In this document: one piece after another, positions 50,367 through 57,593 of the stretch
Numbering within the stretch: position 1 is the stretch's first letter
Layout: each line of letters starts with the position of its first letter
Assembly (NCBI GenBank): GCA_042867185.1
Contig: JBHZQV010000015.1
Span: forward strand, 1-64,000
Direction: 5' to 3'
Length of the DNA: 64,000 nt
Origin: Xylophilus sp042867185
GTDB lineage: Bacteria; Pseudomonadota; Gammaproteobacteria; Burkholderiales; Burkholderiaceae_C
Position numbers and translations under genes: made by a program
Notes under the pieces: generated by a model
Databases searched by the model: none
The model's input: only the letters and a program-made list of their open reading frames with translations
Told to the model about the DNA's origin: nothing

Positions 50367-52163
50367 ATGCCATCCGTTCTAGCCCATCTCCCGCGGCTGA
50401 CGCCGCTGCGCTACTGGGCGCTCACCCTGGCGCTGGCCCTGGGATGGTCGCTGCTGCTGGTGCTGCCGGTGCTGGTGCACAGCGGCTGGCCGGCCAACCA
50501 CGACGGCACCGCGCAGGTCGCCCGCATGGCGGCCGTGCTCGACCAGTGGCGGCTCGGCCATGCGATCCCGGTGTGGTCGACCCACCTGCAGGGCGGCTAC
50601 GGATCGCCCCTGCCGGCGCTCTACCACAAGACCTCGATGTATGCCTCGGCCGCGGTGCTGGGGTTCACCGGCAGCGTCAAGGCGGCGCTGGTGGTGCCGG
50701 TGCTGGGTTTCCTGGTGCTGGGGTTCGCCGGTGTCTGCCTGTGCGTGCGGCAGTGGGCCGGCGGCCGGCACGCCTGGGTCGGCTGGGCCGGCGGCGCTGC
50801 GCTGCTGGCCTCCAACTACGCGACGACCGACTGGCTGGTGCGCGGCGCCTTCGCCGAACTGGCCGCGATGATGCTGCTGCCCTGGCTGGTGGCCTGGTGC
50901 CTGCGGCTGATCGAGACCGGCCGCTGGTCGCGCTGGATCGGCCCGCTGCTGGCCTTGTTGGCGCTCAGCCATGCGGGCCTGGCCTACTTCGCGCTGGTGC
51001 CGTTGCTGCTGGCCGCGGGCCTGGCGCTGGCGCGCTGGCGCATGGCGGCGCGCCACTGGGTGCTGCCGGGACTGCAGAGCATCGGCGTCTGCACCGTGAT
51101 GCTGCTGCCCTGGCTGCTGCCGATGATGGCGATGGGCACCTTCGCCCGGGTGGAGCGGCTGCTGGTGCCGGGCTTCATCCCGCGCAACAACCACATGCCC
51201 GCCGACCTGCTGCTGTGGGACCCGGGCTGGACCTGGGGCGCCACCTGGATGGGCGCGACGATCCAGCTCGACACGGTGCCGCTGCTGCTGGCGGTGGCGT
51301 ACGGGGTGCTGGTGGTGGCGTCGGCATGGCGACGCGCACCCGGCAACACCGAAGGCACCGGTTCGCCGATGGCGGCGCTGTTCCTGGTCGGCACCCTGTC
51401 GGCGATGTTCTGGCTGCAGACCGCCTGGGCGCACCGGGTGTACGAGGAACTGCCGGGCGCCCAGTTCCTGCAGTTCAGCTGGCGGCTGCTGGCCTACCTG
51501 ACGGTGGTGTCGGTCGTCTGCGCCTGCAGGGCCCTGTTGTGGATGGCCGGGCGGGGCGGGGTGGCCGGCCGGGGCTGGTCGGCGGCCGCGGGCGGGGCCG
51601 CGCTGGCGATGGTGGTGGCGACGGCGGCGCCCAAGCTGGGCAGCGACCGGCTGGCCTACGACTGGCTGTCGGCCGAGGTCCTGGAGGCCGAGCGGGGCTC
51701 GGACGACTACGCGGCCTTCGGCGAATTCCTGCCGCGGATGCACGGAGCCACCCGGTCGGACGACCTGATGGCGCCCTGGGGCGAGATGAAGGTGATCATG
51801 CGCCGGTACGACCCCGCCGCCTGCGACGCGATGCCCACCGCGCTGCTGCCGACCGAGCAGCGCACCCGCAGCTGGCACGTCCGCTGTGCCGAGGCCGACT
51901 GGACCACGCTGCCGGTGTTTCTGGCGCCCGGCATGGACATGCGGGTGCGCAGGGCCGATGCAACCGGCTGGGTGCCGGTGCCGCTGCGCCGCACCTGCGC
52001 CGACCCGCGGCTGCAGGCGCTGCTGCCGGCCGGCGACGGCGAGGCGCAGTTGCGCTTCCCGTCGTGGCGCCGGGTGGTGGCCGCAGGGCTGACCACCGAG
52101 GCCTTTCACTACGGCCGCGACTGCGCGGTGCCGGTACCGCCGGCGGAGGCGGAAACGCCCTAG
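50367..52163 (+). CDS. Large polytopic membrane protein, PTPS-related/GT-C-like
   Basis: A 598-residue membrane protein with about 11 helices in residues 15-440 and a C-terminal soluble region. The first loop, NHDGTAQVARMAAVLDQWR followed by GYGSPLPALYH, matches proteins annotated as 6-pyruvoyl-tetrahydropterin synthase-related, which share a GT-C glycosyltransferase-like plan. An acidic His-Asp in loop 1 could be catalytic. It lies 31 bases after tldD. No partner genes of surface polysaccharide synthesis are nearby. Confidence 0.65.
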   Translation: MPSVLAHLPRLTPLRYWALTLALALGWSLLLVLPVLVHSGWPANHDGTAQVARMAAVLDQWRLGHAIPVWSTHLQGGYGSPLPALYHKTSMYASAAVLGFTGSVKAALVVPVLGFLVLGFAGVCLCVRQWAGGRHAWVGWAGGAALLASNYATTDWLVRGAFAELAAMMLLPWLVAWCLRLIETGRWSRWIGPLLALLALSHAGLAYFALVPLLLAAGLALARWRMAARHWVLPGLQSIGVCTVMLLPWLLPMMAMGTFARVERLLVPGFIPRNNHMPADLLLWDPGWTWGATWMGATIQLDTVPLLLAVAYGVLVVASAWRRAPGNTEGTGSPMAALFLVGTLSAMFWLQTAWAHRVYEELPGAQFLQFSWRLLAYLTVVSVVCACRALLWMAGRGGVAGRGWSAAAGGAALAMVVATAAPKLGSDRLAYDWLSAEVLEAERGSDDYAAFGEFLPRMHGATRSDDLMAPWGEMKVIMRRYDPAACDAMPTALLPTEQRTRSWHVRCAEADWTTLPVFLAPGMDMRVRRADATGWVPVPLRRTCADPRLQALLPAGDGEAQLRFPSWRRVVAAGLTTEAFHYGRDCAVPVPPAEAETP

Positions 52164-52188
52164 CCGGCGGCGCCGTGCATCGACGGGA

Positions 52189-54033
52189 TCAGCTGCCGAA
52201 GCGCAGCAGCACGCCGTTGTCGGTATAGGTCACGCTGGCCGGCACGGTGCCGCCGACCTGGACCGACGAGAAGGTGCCGTTGCGCAAGCCGGTGCCCAGC
52301 ACGGTGATGCTCTGGCCGGCCGCGGGCTGGAAGCCGTTGGCGAAGCCGATCCGCAGCGTGCCGTCGAGCGTGGCGGCCCTTGCGCCGGTGATCGTGCCGC
52401 CGCCGTTGCTGCCCAGCACCAGGTTCAGCGTGCTGCCGGCGCGCTGGGTGAACTGGCCGCCCACCGCCAGCACCGCGTTCGGCGAGGTCTGCAGGCTGCC
52501 GCCCGACAGGTAGATATCGCCCTTGCCCAGCGCGCTGGCCGAACCTGCGACCAGGGTGCCGCCCTGCAGCTCGGTGCCGCCGGTGTAGCTGTTGGTGCCG
52601 GCCAGCGTGAGCGTGCCCGTGCCCTGCTTGGTCAGCTTGCCGGCGCCGGCGATGTTGTTGCGCCAGGTGTCGGCCGCGTGGAAGCCGCCCCTGGACGCGT
52701 CCATCGACACGGTGACGTCGCCGTTGAAGGCACCGTAGCCGTCGGCCGCGGCGGCCAGGTTCAGCCGGCCCCAGCCTTCGGCATCGCCCAGCACCGGGAA
52801 GCCCGAGGCCACCGCGGTGGTCTTGAGCGCGATGCGGCGCTGCGCCGCGTCCAGGTAGGGCAGCCGGGTTTCCAGCAGCACTTCGGCGCCCTTGGGTACG
52901 GTGGCGACGGCGGTGGTGGCGGCGATGGCCGGGAAGCCGTAGGTCATGCGCTGCAGGAAGGCCGCGCGGTTGGCGGCGGGATCGGCCTGTGCGTCGGTGG
53001 CGGGGGTCGCGCTGTGGGCGAAGGTGTAGAGGCTGTTGGCGTCGGTGCCGGTGCGGGCCTGCAGGTAGCCCTGCGCCTGTGCCAGGGCCGCGGCCTTGAT
53101 CGCCGCGTTCGCGCTGTCGTTCAGGATCGCCGCGGCCAGCGCGGTGCCCATGATGCGGCCGCCGATCACGTCGGTCGGCGAATGCATGCCGGCGACGATG
53201 CGGTTCTGGCCGAGCTGCGACGCGCGGGTCAGCAGCTCCTGGTAGCGCTGGGGCACCGCATAGGCCAGGGCGTACGAGGCCAGGTACGCGGCGTTGGTGT
53301 GGCCGCTCGGGAAACCGCCGTCGGTGGCCGGCGTGGTGCTGATCGCGGGGCGCAGCGTGGGGATCACGATGCCGGTGTCGTTCAGCCAGCGGAACGGCCG
53401 CTGGTACTGGTAGAAGGCCTTGGCCGGATTGGTCGAGGAAAAGTTGCCGCGCAGGGTGGCGATCAGCGTCACCACGCTGCCGAGCTGCGAGGTGGCGACG
53501 CCGGCGCCGTTGCCCGCGTCGTCGTACTTGACGGTGGTGGCGTCGGCCGCCACGCCCGCGATGGTGGTGGTGGCGCCGGAGCCGGCGACGAAGGCCGGCT
53601 GCAGCGGGCCCAGGCCGCTCAGCACGCTGTAGTTCTGGTTGCGGCGGTCGTCGAGGTAGGCCGCGTCCTGGTCGGCCTGGGTGCGGGTGGCGGCGATGGC
53701 GCGGTTCTGCTGGATGTTGGCCGCCAGGATCGGCGCGCCGAGGGTGGTGGGCGTGCCGTTGTTGAAGCTGCTGCCGGCTGTCCACAAAGTCGAGAAATCC
53801 GACAGAAGGCGCAGGCTGGCGTTGGTCGCGACGGTGGTGTTGGCGGCGACGCTGGTCTGGTAGGTGTCGACGAAAGCGGTCGCCGACGGCACCGGTGCGG
53901 TGTCGACCGCGCCCAGTCCGACCGGAGCGGCGGGCACCGCGGGACCGTCGCCGCCCCCGCCACAGGCGGTCAGGGCGAAGGCGGCGGTCAGGGCCAGGGC
54001 GAGAGGATGGCGGGCGAAGTGGAAGGTGGGCAT
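52189..54033 (-). CDS. Lipoprotein with PAP2/class A acid phosphatase domain and autotransporter-type repeat
   Basis: A 614-residue exported protein. The lipobox LTAC gives lipidated Cys24, followed by GGGGD. The phosphatase signature is complete: KAFYQYQRP (K-x6-RP), FPSGHTNAAY (PSGH) and NRIVAGMHSPTD (R-x5-Hx3D). Residues about 490-614 hold a passenger-associated autotransporter repeat, GKLTKQGTGTLTLAGTNSYT, and beta-rich sequence. There is no C-terminal beta-barrel, so surface transport would need another route. The substrate is unknown. ATG at 54033 gives the signal peptide. Confidence 0.85.
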   Translation of the reverse strand: MPTFHFARHPLALALTAAFALTACGGGGDGPAVPAAPVGLGAVDTAPVPSATAFVDTYQTSVAANTTVATNASLRLLSDFSTLWTAGSSFNNGTPTTLGAPILAANIQQNRAIAATRTQADQDAAYLDDRRNQNYSVLSGLGPLQPAFVAGSGATTTIAGVAADATTVKYDDAGNGAGVATSQLGSVVTLIATLRGNFSSTNPAKAFYQYQRPFRWLNDTGIVIPTLRPAISTTPATDGGFPSGHTNAAYLASYALAYAVPQRYQELLTRASQLGQNRIVAGMHSPTDVIGGRIMGTALAAAILNDSANAAIKAAALAQAQGYLQARTGTDANSLYTFAHSATPATDAQADPAANRAAFLQRMTYGFPAIAATTAVATVPKGAEVLLETRLPYLDAAQRRIALKTTAVASGFPVLGDAEGWGRLNLAAAADGYGAFNGDVTVSMDASRGGFHAADTWRNNIAGAGKLTKQGTGTLTLAGTNSYTGGTELQGGTLVAGSASALGKGDIYLSGGSLQTSPNAVLAVGGQFTQRAGSTLNLVLGSNGGGTITGARAATLDGTLRIGFANGFQPAAGQSITVLGTGLRNGTFSSVQVGGTVPASVTYTDNGVLLRFGS

Positions 54034-54192
54034 GGCGGAAAAGAGAGGGAAGGACAGGGGCACCGTCGGAGGCGATGGCGGCGCGCCCGGGCGGCGCGGC
54101 CGGCGCAATCTACGGGGGGCGTATGACGCCGCCGTGAAACGACAGGCCCGATGCAGCGACCGCCACCGCCCTGCCTCCGGCGGGTGCTGTGC

Positions 54193-54198
54193 TACATT
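54193..54198 (+). promoter_or_regulatory. Putative -10 box of the aro leader
   Basis: TACATT lies 8 bases before the leader peptide ATG at 54207, so the leader transcript may start at or very near the leader ORF. No convincing -35 was seen. Confidence 0.4.
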
Positions 54199-54206
54199 CG
54201 GCCGCT

Positions 54207-54278
54207 ATGCAGACCCGCCGCCGCTTCTCGTTTTATTTTTGGTTCCGTTCACCCGGCGGATCAGAGGCGCGCGCGTAA
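54207..54278 (+). CDS. Aromatic-rich leader peptide of the DAHP synthase gene
   Basis: A 23-codon frame, ATG to TAA, encoding MQTRRRFSFYFWFRSPGGSE and three more residues. Seven successive codons (FSFYFWF) include four Phe, one Tyr and one Trp. This is what ribosome-mediated attenuation by aromatic amino acids needs. The stop precedes a terminator hairpin by 20 bases and the aroG start by 114. Confidence 0.85.
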   Translation: MQTRRRFSFYFWFRSPGGSEARA

Positions 54279-54332
54279 AGCACACAGAACCCCTCCAGAA
54301 ACCGCCGAAGCTGAAAAGCCCGGCGGTTTTTT
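54254..54332 (+). promoter_or_regulatory. Transcription attenuator of the DAHP synthase gene
   Basis: Terminator stem AAACCGCCG (54299-54307) / CGGCGGTTT (54321-54329) with 13-base loop and T-run to 54332. CGGCGG at 54254-54259, just after the aromatic codons, can instead pair with CCGCCG (54302-54307) as the antiterminator. Stalling at Phe/Tyr/Trp codons would favour the antiterminator and expression. Confidence 0.82.
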
Positions 54333-54392
54333 CGTTTTCGGGTACCGAGTTTTCCAAAGCCGATCTTTCCCACGATTCTCAGGAGCACCACC

Positions 54393-55523
54393 ATGAATGC
54401 AGTCCCGACCCAAGCCGCAGCCCTTTCCAGCGAGCCTTGGTATGCGCACGTCGACAAAACCAGCACCACCGACGACGAACGCATCAAGGACATCACCGTG
54501 CTCCCGCCCCCAGAACATCTGATCCGCTTCTTCCCGATCCGCGGCACGCCGGTCGAATCGCTGATCGCCGACACCCGCCAGAACATCCACGACATCATGG
54601 CCGGCACCGACGACCGGCTGCTGGTCGTGATCGGCCCCTGCTCGATCCACGACCCGGCCGCGGCGATGGAATACGCCCGCCGCCTGAAGGCCGAGCGCGA
54701 GAAGTACGCCGACACGCTCGAGATCGTGATGCGCGTCTACTTCGAGAAGCCCCGCACCACCGTCGGCTGGAAGGGCCTGATCAACGACCCGTACCTCGAC
54801 GAGAGCTACCGCATCGACGAAGGCCTGCGCATCGCACGCCAGCTGCTGATCGACATCAACCGTCTGGGCCTGCCGGCGGGCAGCGAATTCCTCGACGTGA
54901 TCTCGCCCCAGTACATCGGCGACCTGATCAGCTGGGGCGCCATCGGTGCGCGCACCACCGAGAGCCAGGTGCACCGCGAGCTGGCCTCGGGCATTTCGGC
55001 GCCGATCGGCTTCAAGAACGGCACCGACGGCAACATCCGCATCGCCACCGACGCGATCCAGGCGGCGGCCCGCGGCCACCATTTCCTGTCGGTGCACAAG
55101 AACGGGCAGGTCGCGGTGGTGCAGACCGACGGAAACCCCGACTGCCACGTGATCCTGCGCGGCGGCAAGGCGCCCAACTACGACGCCGCCAGCGTGCAGG
55201 CCGCCTGCGCCGACCTGGAAAAGGCCGGCCTGGTGGCGTCGCTGATGGTCGATTGCAGCCATGCCAACAGCAGCAAGCAGCACGAGCGCCAGCAGGTGGT
55301 CGCCGAAGACATCGCCGCCCAGATTTCCGGCGGCTCGCGCGGCGTGTTCGGCGTGATGGTCGAGAGCCACCTACAGGCGGGCGCGCAGAAGTTCACGCCC
55401 GGCCAAGACGACTCGGGCGCGCTGGAATACGGCAAGAGCATCACCGACGCCTGCCTGGGGTGGGATGCTTCGCTGCAGACGCTGCAGGTGCTGTCGGACG
55501 CGGTGCGCGCGCGCCGCGGCTGA
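54393..55523 (+). CDS. aroG: 3-deoxy-7-phosphoheptulonate synthase (AroG/AroF/AroH type)
   Basis: A 376-residue class I DAHP synthase that joins phosphoenolpyruvate and erythrose 4-phosphate at the entry to the shikimate pathway. Motifs: VIGPCSIHDPAAAM, RVYFEKPRTTVGWKGLI, GFKNGTDGN and MVDCSHANSSKQH. The metal-binding Cys and His are present. Which aromatic amino acid inhibits the enzyme cannot be told from sequence alone. The upstream leader peptide contains Phe, Tyr and Trp codons, suggesting control by general aromatic supply. AGGAG near 54380 is the ribosome site. Confidence 0.95.
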   Translation: MNAVPTQAAALSSEPWYAHVDKTSTTDDERIKDITVLPPPEHLIRFFPIRGTPVESLIADTRQNIHDIMAGTDDRLLVVIGPCSIHDPAAAMEYARRLKAEREKYADTLEIVMRVYFEKPRTTVGWKGLINDPYLDESYRIDEGLRIARQLLIDINRLGLPAGSEFLDVISPQYIGDLISWGAIGARTTESQVHRELASGISAPIGFKNGTDGNIRIATDAIQAAARGHHFLSVHKNGQVAVVQTDGNPDCHVILRGGKAPNYDAASVQAACADLEKAGLVASLMVDCSHANSSKQHERQQVVAEDIAAQISGGSRGVFGVMVESHLQAGAQKFTPGQDDSGALEYGKSITDACLGWDASLQTLQVLSDAVRARRG

Positions 55524-55754
55524 GTGCGTTGCGCGGGTCCATGGCATGCATCGCATCGCGCGCGAATGTCGGTGCGTTAATAAATTTAGAATATATGAAT
55601 ATGATTTTTTCGTGATTATCGGCTTCGGGTACTAACGGCCTCTATTCGCTTTTCCCGATGGGGTGCAGGGGTCGGCGGTGGATATTCGCCCGGCAATATT
55701 TAAGTGTAAATATGCCAGCGAAACTTTATCAACCCATGGAATGGCCGACCGACC
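55524..55754 (+). promoter_or_regulatory. AT-rich upstream region of the effector gene with an imperfect PIP/hrpII box
   Basis: The region turns abruptly AT-rich from about 55575. It contains TTCGG (55624-55628) and TTCGC (55645-55649) separated by 16 bases. The plant-inducible-promoter box bound by HrpX/HrpB is TTCGB-N15-TTCGB, so this is one base too long. The second half lies 105 bases before the ATG. No strong ribosome site precedes the ATG. Confidence 0.4.
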
Positions 55755-57500
55755 ATGAAAATCACGCCCACCGCCAGCACGCCCGACAGTTCTTCTGCAG
55801 GTTTCGATCCCGAATCGCCCGCCGCCTCGGCACAGACACCACGGGCCCGGCCCTCACCGCCGGCAAGTCCGGATGCCGGTTATCCGAGCAAGCGCCGTGC
55901 CGTCGGAGACAGCCGCCTGCAGGCCACGCTTGCGCCGCGCATGGCGTTGGCCGCACCCGCGACGCCCTCGGAAACTTCGGTACCCGATGGCACCTGGGAG
56001 CGTCTGCAGAAGTTGTCGCCGTCCTTGGCGGAACGCCTCACGCCCAGCGAACGGAAACTCGTTTCCGACACCCTCGGTGAGCTGCGCCACCATGTCGAGG
56101 CAGGCGGGCTGGACTTCGTGCCGGTGTTCGGGCACTGGTCGTTGCGTACCGACAACCACCGGGAACTGGGCAAAGCCAGCCAGGCCGATGTCGTCGAGGG
56201 CCGCGACACGCTGCCTGCGTCCATCAAGGACTACGGCATGGATTTCGTCAGCAGCACGGTGTTCCGCGGCACGCCGCAGCATCCGGGAGCGGTGGCGTCG
56301 ATCACCGCACGGACCGACGACGAGGTGCCGGGAACCGTACTCAAGCTGCCGCTCGCCCAAGCCGAAGCGCTCCTGACAGGCGTGCTCGAGCGCGAACTGC
56401 TGTGCGAGGCCGACCTGCGTGCATTGCCCGATGCGCAGGGCCAGCCGCGTTCGAATCTCATGTACCGCCCGGCCGTGCGGCCGGTGGTCTTGGGCGACGG
56501 CAGCACCTTGCACGCGCTGTTGTTCGAGACCAATCCCCATGGTGCCAAATCCCTGAGCCGGGTCTTCGACGATGACGGCGGTTTGACGCCACCCCGGCTG
56601 GCGTACCTGCTGACGGCCCAGGGCGGCTTCGAACGCGACGGTCGGCGGCTGGGGGGCTCCAGTCTCGACTATTGGAGCGCGGGCATACAGCGACTCGAAA
56701 AATCGGGGGAGCGGCCGCCCGCTCTTCTGGACGAGGCCTTTGCCCTCGCCCGCCAGTCCGAAGCACTGGCGGAGCCGCTGGATGCCATGCCCGGCGCCGC
56801 CACCCCCCGGGGGACCTGGCATGAACAACGCGACGGGCTCGCACGGATGGAGGCGAGCCTGCCACAGGTCTACGCCACCCTGCAGTCCCCCGAGTCGCAG
56901 GCCCGTCACCACGCCCACCAGCAGGCGATGGAGTCCGCGATCACGGCCTTGCGTTCCAGTGCCGCGAACCCCCAGGCGCATGCCGACGGAGTGGATTTTC
57001 GCGACGTGGTGGCACGCGCGTTGCCGGGGCTGCTCGAAGACATCGGTTTCGAGCCCGGAATCTATACGGCGAAGTCGGCTGCGCCGGGAGGCTACGGCCG
57101 GTACTTGCTCCACAGCGACTCGACGCCCGGAAGCAATTTTTGCCTGCAGGTCTTCGCGTTCGATCCCCAGCAAAAGACGCCCATCCACAACCACCCCAAC
57201 GAATGCGCGTCCTTCATTGCAGATGGGGAACTTCGGGAACGTCTGTACGACGATGGCAAGAACGCGGTACAGCGCGACGGCAAGCGATACGTTGAAAAAC
57301 GGAGCGGGAACGAGCGGCCGAAAGGCTCGTGGGCGGGCTTCGACGGCCAGGAACTCGACATCCCGCACAGCCTGAAGAACAAGAGCGGCAAGCTGGCTGT
57401 CTCGGTACACCTGTACCGCGACATGGACGGTGTTTCGGGCGGCGCGCGGGTCGCCGCCAAGGACGTCTTCGAGCGCTTGCCCTCCCGTTCGGCACAGTGA
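55755..57500 (+). CDS. Probable type III effector: ChaC-like gamma-glutamylcyclotransferase fused to cysteine-dioxygenase-like cupin
   Basis: A 581-residue protein without Sec signal. Residues 1-75 are Ser/Pro/Ala/Thr-rich and disordered, like type III secretion signals. Residues about 120-320 match ChaC: PVFGHWSL (for the usual VFGYGSL), VFRGTPQHPGAV, LERELL with likely catalytic Glu214, YRPAVRPVVLGDG, LLFETNPHG and DYWSAGIQRLEKSG. ChaC enzymes split glutathione to 5-oxoproline and Cys-Gly; the Ralstonia effector RipAY is of this type. Residues about 430-560 resemble cysteine dioxygenase: TPIHNHPNEC (His478, His480, Cys484), DIPHSLKN (His538) and SVHLY (His552, Tyr554). Codon use is less GC-rich than in the neighbours. 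Secretion and both activities are inferred. Confidence 0.78.
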   Translation: MKITPTASTPDSSSAGFDPESPAASAQTPRARPSPPASPDAGYPSKRRAVGDSRLQATLAPRMALAAPATPSETSVPDGTWERLQKLSPSLAERLTPSERKLVSDTLGELRHHVEAGGLDFVPVFGHWSLRTDNHRELGKASQADVVEGRDTLPASIKDYGMDFVSSTVFRGTPQHPGAVASITARTDDEVPGTVLKLPLAQAEALLTGVLERELLCEADLRALPDAQGQPRSNLMYRPAVRPVVLGDGSTLHALLFETNPHGAKSLSRVFDDDGGLTPPRLAYLLTAQGGFERDGRRLGGSSLDYWSAGIQRLEKSGERPPALLDEAFALARQSEALAEPLDAMPGAATPRGTWHEQRDGLARMEASLPQVYATLQSPESQARHHAHQQAMESAITALRSSAANPQAHADGVDFRDVVARALPGLLEDIGFEPGIYTAKSAAPGGYGRYLLHSDSTPGSNFCLQVFAFDPQQKTPIHNHPNECASFIADGELRERLYDDGKNAVQRDGKRYVEKRSGNERPKGSWAGFDGQELDIPHSLKNKSGKLAVSVHLYRDMDGVSGGARVAAKDVFERLPSRSAQ

Positions 57501-57593
57501 AGACGCGGTGTCCGGTTGTCCGCGACGGCGTGCTGAGGCGGTAGGGGAGAGGCGCGGTACACGGGCGACAGCAGGTCACCCGGGCAGCGCGAA

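Noticed and set aside
55609..55628. TTCGT-N10-TTCGG as a PIP box
   Set aside because: The spacing of 10 is too far from the required 15. Only the TTCGG-N16-TTCGC pair was kept, with low confidence.
55658..56080. 140-codon frame overlapping the effector start
   Set aside because: It has no recognisable domain, is in a different frame from the well-supported fusion protein, and ends inside it.
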